Origin: Clostridia bacterium
GTDB taxonomy: Bacteria > Bacillota > Clostridia > Oscillospirales > CAG-382
NCBI GenBank assembly: GCA_017959195.1
Contig: JAGDBE010000156.1
Location: forward strand, 1 to 23,966
Length of the DNA stretch: 23,966 nt
Reading direction: 5' to 3'
The stretch's first letter is position 1. Each line of letters starts with the position of its first letter. Positions 11,201-17,836 of the stretch are shown here, piece after piece. Below the pieces are notes generated by a model, which had not been told where the DNA came from, made no database searches, and saw only the letters and a program-made list of their open reading frames with translations. The translations under genes were made by a program, and so were the position numbers.

Positions 11201-12810
11201 CGCTTTCTGAAATCAAAGAAAAAATGAATGACGACTTGCTTTCGCAGGCGCTTGATTTTGCAAAAAAATATATGCCGAAAATCAGAATTTCGGGATACAG
11301 ATCGGGAAGAAACATGCACGCGCTTGCGATAATGTTCAACACTTATCTTTCGTATCAGAACGCCGTATGCAGAATACTTGCCCGAAGCGGATTTTATCAG
11401 TCGGGAGGCGCCTACGGATTCAGGGACCAGCTTCAGGACGCGGTCTGCCTTATGTATTCAGACAAAAAAGGCGCAAGAGACCTTATACTCTTTTTTGCCT
11501 CTCATCAGTTCTCAGACGGAAGCGCGCTTCACTGGTGGCACGAGCTTGAAGACGGTATCTGCAAGGGAATAAGGTCGAAATGCAGCGACGATTATCTGTG
11601 GCTTGTGTACGCTTTGTGCGAATACGTTTTTTACAGCGGCGACGAAAGCATTCTTTACGAAAACGCGCCTTACTGCAAGGGCGAGGAACTGCTTTTAAAC
11701 GAGAGAGAAAAATATATAAAAACCGAAAAGACCGACTTTTCGGAGAGTATTTTCGGCCACGCAGCAAAGGCGCTTGACAGGGGATACAAAAACGTCGGAA
11801 GCAGGGGGCTGTGCCTTTTGGGAAGCGGCGACTGGTGCGACGGACTGAATAAGGCCGGGGAAAACATGAAGGGCGAGAGCGTCTGGCTGAGCATGTTTCT
11901 TCTGAGCATAACCGAAAAGTTTGTACGCCTTTGCGATAACATCGGGAAAGTCGAACTTGCGGATGATTACCGCAGAAAAGCAAAGACGTTAAAGGACAAT
12001 ATCGAAAAACACGCTTTTGACGAGTCGGGCGGCTATTATATGCGCGCGTGGTACGACGACGGAACGCCGATAGGGAAATCCGACTGCGACGAGTGCAGAA
12101 TCGACCTTATTTCTCAGGCTTTTGCGTATTTTTCAAAATGCGGAAGCGAAAAGAGGCTTCTTTCGGCGCTGAATAAGGCATATGAAAACCTCTATGATGA
12201 GGAACTGAAAATATTCAGACTTTTCGCGCCGCCGTTTGAGAAAACCGCGAAAAATCCCGGGTATATCAAGGGCTACGTTCCCGGAATCAGGGAAAACGGC
12301 GGGCAGTACACCCATGCGGCGATATGGGGCTGTATGGCGCTTATGGACGCGGGAAAAAAGTACGGAAAAAAAGATTTGACCTCAAAGGGCGCAAAGGCGC
12401 TTATAAACTTATTGCCGAACGTAAAGAGCAAAGACGCAAAATCGCAGAATCTATACAGAAGCGAGCCTTACGCCACGTCAGCCGACGTCTATACAAATCC
12501 CGATTTTGCGGGGCTCGGCGGCTGGAGCTGGTACACCGGCTCCGCAGGCTGGCTGTGGAGCGCTGTACTGAGAAGTTTTTTCGGAATCACGCTTTGCAAC
12601 GTAACGAAAAGCGGAAAAGCCAAAATCATAATTTCAAAAAACGCGCTTTCGGAATTGAGGGAATACCTTCCGGTAAGCCTTGAGCTCGAATTTGACGAGC
12701 TTTCCGCAAAATATACTTTAAACTTTCTTCCGGAAGAACCGGGCAGGGAGTTTGAAGAAACGGAGATTGCGGTTGAAAGCGGCTCGAAAAATATAGACGT
12801 ATATTGTTAA
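5230..12810 (+). CDS. Cyclic beta-1,2-glucan synthase-like protein (NdvB/ChvB family)
   Basis: A 2526-residue membrane protein with the domain order of cyclic beta-1,2-glucan synthases, which build linear beta-1,2-glucan from UDP-glucose, close it into a ring and adjust its length. A helical N-terminal part (SFEWIADNYYFIEEKA near 63-78) leads into membrane segments near 275-320. The GT84-type glucosyltransferase follows: DAD at 482-484, HDILEG at 598-603, RWARGDFQ at 633-640. More membrane segments lie near 672-720, 738-762 and 804-840. A glycoamylase/GH189-like domain holds SHHVGMS at 1219-1225. Two beta-sandwich regions lie near 1300-1480 and 1770-1925. The GH94 domain shows FRDQLQD (2064-2070), HWWHE (2101-2105), GDWCDG (2200-2205) and GGWSWYTGSAGW (2430-2441). 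GH94 enzymes usually have GDWNDG. It is somewhat shorter than the roughly 2800-residue rhizobial enzymes. ATG 5230 follows AAAGGA by 7 bases. The gene lies alone between terminators; no clear promoter is visible. Confidence 0.88.
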   Translation: MLNSSSYLKYKALAKESLERYPVKSKGSASSLGKTVKNDLKAVNKAYKEAKKFSERGISMPVSFEWIADNYYFIEEKALEVKSAAKDIDRIQLTNKGFPRIYKAFYKYISEITSSLTKETTEAFVNACETPQNGFSLEFSDFYAFETLFCASVISLTSDICGKMLQNPYDESEREYERKIEKCVVSLKFLSTYSFDKCFEKCETEEYLKLDPSGYYADMTKKTKDYYRSRISKIARKEKISETKAARIILEKAKNGATEKERHIGYYLYPHKSSFTKALYFIVITAFSAGVCASAGMVNPYAALAFFPVWACVKALTDKIYSSFCDTPPFPKLELERLPDMDGVIVVITTLLFGDKSDDEIFLKLENLYLSNGMENAYFAILGDFPDADRATVSKDGKTVSEAKSRISALREKYGDKFYLFMRNRSYSKTQNAFMGYERKRGAVSDLVSFLCGKNDAFSDSDINLAPQKSVCAKIRYIITLDADTEMPIDALKDLAGTMLHPLNRPVIDEDAKIVTSGYGIMQPRVSTGLDSARKTAFSRIMCGAGGTEVYSFTQFDLYQTVFEESVFCGKGIIDKYAYQSVINESENNFKKDYVLSHDILEGSLLRTALVTDVNFTDSFPKNEISYFKRYHRWARGDFQNLYYLSDYVKNAWDKTVKNNISPLSKFKIFDNFRREMTPVFALAALLISCFAKSGRAALALLSLLYIVIPFITELIDLAGKLGFECAARRYFSKGVFSGTLNGFLRTLLYISMLPKEAYVTLCAYAKSFYRTVFSHKKLLEWTTASQSEKTSDNVIGYITNNVFSGFAGAYIILFAPQGFLRIIGILWFLYPLVSYIISLPYKGKKVVSDDEKAKIKAYAGDMWKFFENTVNADDNFLPVDNVALYPSTSYAHRTSPTNIGLYLLCILCARDFGFIDTENMYARLENTLKTVSDMKKWKGHLYNWYDTTDLSVLNPPFVSGVDCGNFHACLVTVKEGIKKYASEKPEIISTVKKIDALLEGADLKDLYDGQKELFPIGISFENEKEIMSENCYDMLMSESRTLSYMAVALRKVGKKHWGVLSRPLVKKNDRVGIASWSGTAFEYFMPSIFMPSKRASALYEALRFAFRCERERYAFSSGYPKVWGISESGYYSFDSDMNYRYKAFGVPETGLKRGLEDDLVISPYSSFLSMCVNVKIPLENLSKLKKYGMYGKYGFYEAIDFTKDRIGKKPAVIKSYMSHHVGMSICACANAYFDNINVKRFMSEPHMRSASGILEEKIPVDAVVRKVKYPTIIKKAAERYPESIKKNIEFCAENEPYCTVVSDGYCGAVLTNEGYFNAFFGEKTLFTPADERRNVKNGFFNLLYFGGKTYSPAYLPFENENVKYTFADKGAAGTFTVQTDEFEFTSDFGIFAGSSVIYVKSGLAVKNGNEKGGKSIAYMFEPVLMNLNENESHKAFHSLFVESGYEKDENILIFRRRSRDNPSGDVFLALGLDNSKQKISFCTRKEELFSSPITKDDFENVFTKELESKTGACIFPYCAVTTELIEKTEDESDLKRGGAKYEAVLFMTMAKSEREAIESILSARKKNIDEEYEKAENQNVMMKISSQLAKENGMEKTVSEMLKYAVYPENSRSYCNDAQSFGRNALWECGISGDFPIEKIRVSEEFDVSKAQKYCRAFMFLKKNNVNIDFVILCEEKDAYSKPLEKAVLAMLEKTGASQYLKKQNGGIFVLNKENLTDKGKTLHAFSSTVFDGITEEKIPQKPKKETIISKSESKCGKVGEKEGCYTLENGFFDENNSFILTKKDKRPYSFVLSNGKLSSVVTTGSLGYTFFENSFLKRITPFRNDVFSDMPGEKLYFECDNTYYDLISCSDSVKYGAGSAEYYGTVTGNAYTVRVYIPERMNCKVIEVFTAKETEGNIVFALRPVMGSSKTDEKVCGVKTEENAAFFSNPFSENFSKSAGFLTCDKESAHYSFEKSGILENRCVCRVKDFGGKTRFFLGVCEKERKENALSEIKEKMNDDLLSQALDFAKKYMPKIRISGYRSGRNMHALAIMFNTYLSYQNAVCRILARSGFYQSGGAYGFRDQLQDAVCLMYSDKKGARDLILFFASHQFSDGSALHWWHELEDGICKGIRSKCSDDYLWLVYALCEYVFYSGDESILYENAPYCKGEELLLNEREKYIKTEKTDFSESIFGHAAKALDRGYKNVGSRGLCLLGSGDWCDGLNKAGENMKGESVWLSMFLLSITEKFVRLCDNIGKVELADDYRRKAKTLKDNIEKHAFDESGGYYMRAWYDDGTPIGKSDCDECRIDLISQAFAYFSKCGSEKRLLSALNKAYENLYDEELKIFRLFAPPFEKTAKNPGYIKGYVPGIRENGGQYTHAAIWGCMALMDAGKKYGKKDLTSKGAKALINLLPNVKSKDAKSQNLYRSEPYATSADVYTNPDFAGLGGWSWYTGSAGWLWSAVLRSFFGITLCNVTKSGKAKIIISKNALSELREYLPVSLELEFDELSAKYTLNFLPEEPGREFEETEIAVESGSKNIDVYC

Positions 12811-12833
12811 AAAGGCATTTTATGCCTTTTTTT
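12811..12833 (+). terminator. Rho-independent terminator after the glucan synthase gene
   Basis: AAAGGCAT (12811-12818) pairs with ATGCCTTT (12822-12829), and the T run continues to 12833. It begins immediately after the TAA stop. Confidence 0.85.
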
Positions 12834-12841
12834 CATGAAGA

Positions 12842-12876
12842 TTTTTTGCAAATAACTATTTACATTTGCCAAAAAA
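12842..12876. repeat. Inverted repeat over the -35 region of the ymfF-like promoter
   Basis: TTTTTTGCAAAT (12842-12853) is the reverse complement of ATTTGC plus AAAAAA (12864-12869 and 12871-12876), apart from one extra C at 12870. The spacer is 10 bases. The -35 box TTTACA (12859-12864) lies in the spacer and touches the right arm. The arms are AT-rich, so chance is possible; a repressor site or weak hairpin are alternatives. Confidence 0.45.
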
Positions 12877-12887
12877 TGTAGTATACT
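12859..12887 (+). promoter_or_regulatory. Sigma-A promoter for the ymfF-ymfH-lgt-folD operon
   Basis: TTTACA at 12859-12864 and TATACT at 12882-12887 are separated by exactly 17 bp and lie about 45 bases upstream of the first start codon. No terminator is seen until after the last gene of this group, so it probably drives the five genes to 17770. Confidence 0.75.
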
Positions 12888-12929
12888 ATAAAATACTGTA
12901 ATTTTGATTTTTTTAAGAAAGGCATCAAT

Positions 12930-14219
12930 ATGATAAGAACGGAAATATCAAAAGGAGTACACTTAAATTATATAGAATCGCACAAATTAAAAACGAACTA
13001 TCTTTCGGTATCGTTTGTGCTTCCGCTTGAAAGCGAGTTCAATCACCTGACGGCGCTTGTTCCGAAGGTGCTGCTTCGCGGCAGCGTTAAATACCCGGAC
13101 ATGACCAAAATTTCAGAAAGACTTGAATATCTCTATGCTTCGTCGCTTTCTCCCGTTTACGTAAAGCGCGCGCAGTCCCTTATAGTCGGCTTTGAAATGG
13201 ATTTCATCAAAGACGGGTTTATAAACGACGGAACGGACTTGCTAAAAGAGGCAACCGACTTGCTTCGCGAGATAATATTCAACCCCCTTGTTTCAGACGG
13301 AAAATTTAACGATGAATACGTCGAAGGCGAGAAAACCGACCTTATTAACGCCATAAAATCGCTTATTAACAACAAGGCCGCGTATGCAAAGGAAAAGTGC
13401 ACCGAGATTATGTTCAAGGGACACCCTTACGGCTCGTGCGAGCTCGGAACGGTTGAGGAGGCGAAACTTGCGACCTCAAAGCAGGTGTACGACAGATATC
13501 TGAAAATGATAAAGACTTATCCCGTCGAAATATCGTTCTGCGGCGAATGCGATTTTGACAAATTAACGGATATATTCAAAAATATAATTCCCGCAAGCGA
13601 CGCGAGAAGGGAAGATTTCCCGACGAGGGAGTTCCTTTCCGAAAGCGCCGACGAAATAACGGAAGTTACCGAAAGTATGCCCGTCGCGCAGGGTAAACTC
13701 GTAATGGGCTTCCGCATGGACGGAATCAACGTTTCTTCGGAAGAGGATGCGGCGTTCCGCGTATTCAACGAACTTTACGGCTCGTCTCCGTCGAGCAAGC
13801 TGTTTATGAACGTAAGGGAAGCGATGAGTCTGTGCTATTACTGCAAATCGATTCCCGACATGTATATGAGCGTAATGTTCATAACGAGCGGAATTGAAAA
13901 CGAAAACCGCGACAAGGCGGTGGACGCGATTTTAATGCAGCTTGAAAACGTGAAAAACGGGGACTTCGACGAAAACGAGATAGAAGACGCGAAGCGCGGT
14001 CTTATAAACGCTTATAAGGAGATTGACGACAACCCCGCGGCGCTGTGTATGTGGTATTTGTCGAGGGTTATTTTAAACATTTCGGATACTCCCGAAAGTA
14101 CGGTTGAAAGAATAAAAGCCGTAACTAAGGAAGAGATAGTAAACGTTTCCCGCAGGGTATCATTAGACACGGTGTTCTTCATAAAGGGCACGGGAACAAA
14201 CGGGGGAGGCGAAGAATAA
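12930..14219 (+). CDS. M16-family protein, YmfF-like, without zinc motif
   Basis: A 429-residue M16-fold protein resembling YmfF of Bacillus, the non-catalytic partner in a YmfF/YmfH pair. The fold is suggested by the position of LTALVPKVLLRGSVKYPDM and by the C-terminal half with ELYGSSPSSKLFMNVRE, typical of the second M16 domain. The HxxEH zinc site expected in the first domain is absent, so the protein is probably not a peptidase by itself. In the family, inactive and active subunits act together. NCBI-style naming links the pair to EF-P modification, which cannot be judged here. ATG 12930 has AAAGG 7 bases upstream. It is followed after one base by the active homologue, indicating translational coupling. 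The product is probably cytoplasmic; no signal peptide is seen. Confidence 0.82.
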   Translation: MIRTEISKGVHLNYIESHKLKTNYLSVSFVLPLESEFNHLTALVPKVLLRGSVKYPDMTKISERLEYLYASSLSPVYVKRAQSLIVGFEMDFIKDGFINDGTDLLKEATDLLREIIFNPLVSDGKFNDEYVEGEKTDLINAIKSLINNKAAYAKEKCTEIMFKGHPYGSCELGTVEEAKLATSKQVYDRYLKMIKTYPVEISFCGECDFDKLTDIFKNIIPASDARREDFPTREFLSESADEITEVTESMPVAQGKLVMGFRMDGINVSSEEDAAFRVFNELYGSSPSSKLFMNVREAMSLCYYCKSIPDMYMSVMFITSGIENENRDKAVDAILMQLENVKNGDFDENEIEDAKRGLINAYKEIDDNPAALCMWYLSRVILNISDTPESTVERIKAVTKEEIVNVSRRVSLDTVFFIKGTGTNGGGEE

Positions 14220-14220
14220 T

Positions 14221-15510
14221 ATGAATTTTGAACTCAGAGAAAACAAAGCTATAAAGGAAAAATATTATTACAAAAAGCACTCGAACGGACTCGATATCTA
14301 CGTTATTCCGAAAAAAATGTCGACTTCTTACGCGCTTTTCGCAACGAAATTCGGTTCGATTGACAGCGTTTTTTCGGTAAACGGCAAAACCGTGCGCGTG
14401 CCCGACGGAACGGCGCATTTTCTCGAACACAAGATGTTCGAAAACGAAGATGGAACCGATACTTTTGCAAGATACGCAAAGACCGGTGCAAGCGCCAACG
14501 CCTATACGACGTTTGAACGCACCTGCTATCTCTTTTCCGCAACCGATAATGTGTACGAGTCGCTCGAAATACTCCTCGATTTCGTAACCCATCCTTACTA
14601 CACAAAGGAAACGGTTAACAAGGAGCAGGGAATAATCGGTCAGGAAATAAGAATGTACGACGACAACCCGTCGTGGCAGCTCTACTTCGGAATGCTGACC
14701 GGGCTTTATACCAACAATCCCGTAAGAATAGACACCGCCGGTACCACCGAAACGATAGCGGAAATCACGCCTGAAATACTGTATGATACCTACAAGGCGT
14801 TTTACAATCCGTCGAACATGGCGCTGTGCATATGCGGCGACGTGGAATGCGACAAAGTCGAAGAAGTGTGCGACAAAGTCCTTCAAAAAACGGAAATACC
14901 CGAAGTAAAGAGATTTTACCCCGAAGAACCGCGCGGAAGATATAAGGAATTCGTGTCAAAGCGCCTTGAAGTCGCTCTTCCGATGTTCGCAGTCGGAATA
15001 AAGGACAACGACGTGCCGAAATCGGGCGAAGAACTTGCAATAAAGCAGATAAAATACGAACTTCTTCTGGAAATGATGTTCGGAAAGAGCAGTAAATTCT
15101 TCAACAAATGCTATAACGAGGGAATAATCGATTCTTCGTTCTCGTGCGAGTACGAAGCTTCCGAATTTTTCGCCCACTGCGGCATTTCGGGAGCGTCGAA
15201 CGAGCCCGAAAAGGTGTACGCTCTCATAAAAGCGGAAATTGCCGAATATAAGAAGAACGGACTTGACAGAAACGTCTTCGAACGGCTGAAACGCGCAAAA
15301 TACGCCGACTCTTTAAGGGTGTTCAACTCGACGGAGGATATAGCGAACGACTTTCTCGTATGCGTTTTCTCGGATTTTGATATGCTTAAATATCCGGAGA
15401 CGATTGAAAAAGTAACTTTTGAGGAGACGGAAGAACTTCTGAAAAACGAATTTGACGAAAACGACTTCGTTTTATCGACGGTATATCCCATGGAAAACAA
15501 GGCAGACTGA
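14221..15510 (+). CDS. M16-family zinc peptidase, YmfH-like
   Basis: A 429-residue M16 (pitrilysin-type) metallopeptidase. The inverted zinc motif HFLEH lies at residues 66-70, followed by KMFE. A likely third ligand is E142 in GQEIRMYDDNP. The segment GASANAYTTFERTCY is also typical of the family. It resembles YmfH of Bacillus, the catalytic member of the pair with the preceding gene. The two have the same length but clearly different sequences, consistent with an old duplication and division of labour. ATG 14221 lies one base after the previous stop; GGGGGAGG (14202-14209) serves as ribosome-binding site inside the upstream gene. lgt follows after 22 bases. The substrate is unknown. Confidence 0.9.
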   Translation: MNFELRENKAIKEKYYYKKHSNGLDIYVIPKKMSTSYALFATKFGSIDSVFSVNGKTVRVPDGTAHFLEHKMFENEDGTDTFARYAKTGASANAYTTFERTCYLFSATDNVYESLEILLDFVTHPYYTKETVNKEQGIIGQEIRMYDDNPSWQLYFGMLTGLYTNNPVRIDTAGTTETIAEITPEILYDTYKAFYNPSNMALCICGDVECDKVEEVCDKVLQKTEIPEVKRFYPEEPRGRYKEFVSKRLEVALPMFAVGIKDNDVPKSGEELAIKQIKYELLLEMMFGKSSKFFNKCYNEGIIDSSFSCEYEASEFFAHCGISGASNEPEKVYALIKAEIAEYKKNGLDRNVFERLKRAKYADSLRVFNSTEDIANDFLVCVFSDFDMLKYPETIEKVTFEETEELLKNEFDENDFVLSTVYPMENKAD

Positions 15511-15532
15511 CGTTTGAAAAAGAGGTAATTGT

Positions 15533-16381
15533 ATGAATTATATAGGTTTTCCGAATATTGGAATTCAGCCTTTCAGGATTAACAACACCGCATTTGCGAT
15601 AGGTTCTCTTTCGGTAAAGTGGTACGGCGTGATAATAGTCGTCGGAATGATTCTGGGCTGTTTATACGCGTATTACAGAATGAGGAGCGTCGGAATAAAG
15701 CTCGACGACATACTCGATATAATTATCATATGCATACCTTCGGGTATAATCGGAGCAAGGGCTTTTTACGTGCTCACCACGCTCAACGAAATCGAATACA
15801 AGTCGTTTTACGACGTTATAGCCATCTGGGAGGGCGGCCTTGCGATATACGGAAGCGTTATCGCGGGACTTATCGCAATGATAATCGTCTGCAGGGTTAA
15901 AAAAATCAGCGTGCTGCAGATGCTTGACTGCGCGTCTCCCGCCGTTATGATAGGTCAGATAATCGGCAGATGGGGCAACTTCATGAACGCGGAAGCGTAC
16001 GGAGTAGTCGGTCAGTACGACTTTCTCGGAAAGAGCGTCGATCTCACGTCGCTTGCGTACGGAAATCCGCTTCTCATGACGATAAACGGCGAAATGGTGC
16101 ACCCGACGTTCCTTTATGAGTCGGTGTGGAACCTTGTCGGATTTATAATAATCAACGCGCTGTGGAAAAAGAGAAAATACAACGGAAACGTGTTCCTTAT
16201 GTATATAACCTGGTACGGCCTCGGCAGATGCATTATAGAAGGCTTAAGAGGGGACAGCCTCTATATCGGAAACATAAGGATTTCCCAGGCGATAGCGCTG
16301 GCATGCTTCGTTGTCGGAGCGATACTCCTTATAATATTCGCATTCAAGTACAAAAACGCAAAACGTGTTGAAGGGAAATAA
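15533..16381 (+). CDS. lgt: Prolipoprotein diacylglyceryl transferase
   Basis: Lgt transfers diacylglycerol from phosphatidylglycerol to the lipobox cysteine of prolipoproteins in the cytoplasmic membrane. The 282 residues include several hydrophobic helices, the family signature GRWGNFMNAE (145-154), VHPTFLYES, and the C-terminal YGLGRCIIEGLRGDSLYIG with its conserved arginines. Length and topology are normal. The start ATG 15533 has AGAGG 7 bases upstream. It follows the YmfH-like gene by 22 bases, and folD begins 4 bases after its stop, so it belongs to the same operon. Confidence 0.97.
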   Translation: MNYIGFPNIGIQPFRINNTAFAIGSLSVKWYGVIIVVGMILGCLYAYYRMRSVGIKLDDILDIIIICIPSGIIGARAFYVLTTLNEIEYKSFYDVIAIWEGGLAIYGSVIAGLIAMIIVCRVKKISVLQMLDCASPAVMIGQIIGRWGNFMNAEAYGVVGQYDFLGKSVDLTSLAYGNPLLMTINGEMVHPTFLYESVWNLVGFIIINALWKKRKYNGNVFLMYITWYGLGRCIIEGLRGDSLYIGNIRISQAIALACFVVGAILLIIFAFKYKNAKRVEGK

Positions 16382-16385
16382 GAAA

Positions 16386-17246
16386 ATGTCGGTAATAATG
16401 GACGGAAAAGCGCTTGCCGCAAAGATAAGAGAACAGATTAAGAACGATACCGCGGCTTTCGTTAGAAAAACGGGTATAACGCCCGGTCTTGCGGTGGTTC
16501 TCGTCGGCGACGACGCGGCATCGAAAATTTACGTTAAAAACAAGGAAAAAGCGTGCGCGGAAGTCGGTTTCAAGTCGGAAATGTATCTTCTCGAAGAAAA
16601 GACCACCGAGGAAGAACTGCTTTCGCTCATACATAAATTAAACGAAAGAGACGATATCCACGGAATCCTCGTCCAGTCGCCGCTTCCGAAACATCTCGAC
16701 GAAGCGCTCGTGATTGACAGTATTTCGCCGGACAAGGACGTCGACGCGTTTCATCCCGTAAACGTCGGCAAAATAATGATAGGCGATTACAGCTTTTTGC
16801 CGTGTACGCCTGCCGGAGTGATGGAATTCTTCAAGGAATACGGCATAGATACGACGGGAAAGAGATGCGTCGTTGCCGGCAGAAGCAATATTGTCGGAAA
16901 ACCCATGGCAATGCTCATGCTGCACGCAAACGCAACCGTAACGATATGCCACTCGAAGACAAAGGACCTCGCGGATATTACAAGACAAGCGGATATCATC
17001 GTCATGGCAATAGGAAAAGCTGATTTTCTCAAAGCCGATATGATAAAAGACGGCGCCGTAATAATCGACGTGGGAATGAACAGAAACGCGGAAGGAAAAC
17101 TCACGGGCGACGTCGACTTCAAAGAGTGTGAAAAAAAGGCGTCTTATATTACTCCCGTGCCGGGCGGCGTTGGTCCCATGACCATCACTATGCTCATGAA
17201 AAACACGCTTACGGCAGCCGAAAATTACAGCAAGAAGAAAGGTTAA
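16386..17246 (+). CDS. folD: Bifunctional methylenetetrahydrofolate dehydrogenase/cyclohydrolase
   Basis: FolD interconverts 5,10-methylene-, methenyl- and 10-formyl-tetrahydrofolate with NADP+, supplying one-carbon units in the cytoplasm. The protein has 286 residues. The catalytic YVKNK motif has Tyr49 and Lys53. VQSPLPKHLD, PCTPAGVMEFF, the nucleotide-binding GRSNIVGKPMAMLML and the C-terminal ITPVPGGVGPMTITML are all present. ATG 16386 is preferred because AGGG lies about 10 bases upstream and the protein then begins MSVIMDGKALAAKI, as usual. An in-frame GTG at 16365 would overlap lgt and add seven unusual residues. It lies 4 bases after lgt in the operon. Confidence 0.97.
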   Translation: MSVIMDGKALAAKIREQIKNDTAAFVRKTGITPGLAVVLVGDDAASKIYVKNKEKACAEVGFKSEMYLLEEKTTEEELLSLIHKLNERDDIHGILVQSPLPKHLDEALVIDSISPDKDVDAFHPVNVGKIMIGDYSFLPCTPAGVMEFFKEYGIDTTGKRCVVAGRSNIVGKPMAMLMLHANATVTICHSKTKDLADITRQADIIVMAIGKADFLKADMIKDGAVIIDVGMNRNAEGKLTGDVDFKECEKKASYITPVPGGVGPMTITMLMKNTLTAAENYSKKKG

Positions 17247-17260
17247 TACACAGGACGGAT

Positions 17261-17770
17261 ATGAAAAACATCATTTTGATAGGAATGCCCGGAGCGGGCA
17301 AGAGCACGATAGGCGTTATACTTGCAAAAACGCTCGGAGTCGATTTTATAGATACCGATATGGTAATACAGAACAGAACGGGAGAACTTCTTCAGACAAC
17401 GCTTCAGAAAGTGGGCGTAAAAGGACTGCTTGACGAGGAAGAGGCGGCGATAAAGAGTCTGGATATGAAAACGCCGTGCGTGGTCGCAACCGGCGGCAGC
17501 GCCGTGCTTCGCGAAACCTCGATGAAACACTTGAAGAAAAACGGCGTGTGCGTATATCTTTACCTGCCGTACAGCGTAATCTCCCACAGAGTTAATAACA
17601 GGGATACTCGCGGTATTGCGGCGGAAAACAACGAAACTCTCAAGTACATTTACGATTACAGAACCCCGTTTTATGAGAAATATGCGGATTACACTGTGGA
17701 CTGCAGAGGGCATACGGTACAGAAAAACGTGTCCGAAATACTCAAGGTCATGCTCGGCCTCAACGAGTAA
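17261..17770 (+). CDS. Shikimate-kinase-family P-loop kinase, divergent
   Basis: A 169-residue small-molecule kinase of the shikimate kinase (AroK/AroL) family. The Walker A GMPGAGKST is at 8-16 and DTD at 31-33, where Asp33 matches the shikimate-binding Asp. GGS at 78-80 replaces the usual GGG. A lid arginine (NRDTRGIA) and the late RTPFYEKYAD segment are kept. The usual FRxxE segment, whose Arg contacts shikimate, is replaced by GLLDEEE (55-61), so the substrate is uncertain. The protein may be a true but divergent shikimate kinase or a related kinase. ATG 17261 has AGGA 5 bases upstream, 14 bases after folD. It ends the operon. No other aromatic-pathway gene is nearby. Confidence 0.75.
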   Translation: MKNIILIGMPGAGKSTIGVILAKTLGVDFIDTDMVIQNRTGELLQTTLQKVGVKGLLDEEEAAIKSLDMKTPCVVATGGSAVLRETSMKHLKKNGVCVYLYLPYSVISHRVNNRDTRGIAAENNETLKYIYDYRTPFYEKYADYTVDCRGHTVQKNVSEILKVMLGLNE

Positions 17771-17789
17771 AAAGATGTTGACTTTTTAC
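17767..17789. repeat. Perfect 8-bp inverted repeat over stop codon and -35 box
   Basis: GTAAAAAG (17767-17774) and CTTTTTAC (17782-17789) are exact reverse complements around ATGTTGA. The repeat includes the TAA of the kinase gene and the -35 box TTGACT of the next promoter. It could be a regulator site, or a weak hairpin helping to end the upstream transcript. Confidence 0.5.
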
Positions 17790-17806
17790 CGTTAACATGA
17801 TAAAAT
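17778..17806 (+). promoter_or_regulatory. Sigma-A promoter for the Wzz/kinase/phosphatase operon
   Basis: TTGACT at 17778-17783 and TAAAAT at 17801-17806 are 17 bp apart, with TG one base upstream of the -10 (TGaTAAAAT), an extended -10. The start codon of the first gene lies 30 bases downstream, so the leader is short. Confidence 0.75.
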
Positions 17807-17836
17807 AGATTAAATAAAATTTAAGGATGGATAATT

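Noticed and set aside
5230..12810. Non-ribosomal peptide or polyketide synthase, or adhesin, as explanation of the very large gene
   Set aside because: The motifs are glycosyltransferase and GH94 ones throughout; there are no carrier, condensation or repeat domains.
16365..16385. GTG as start of folD
   Set aside because: It overlaps the end of lgt and adds residues foreign to the family; ATG 16386 is better placed.
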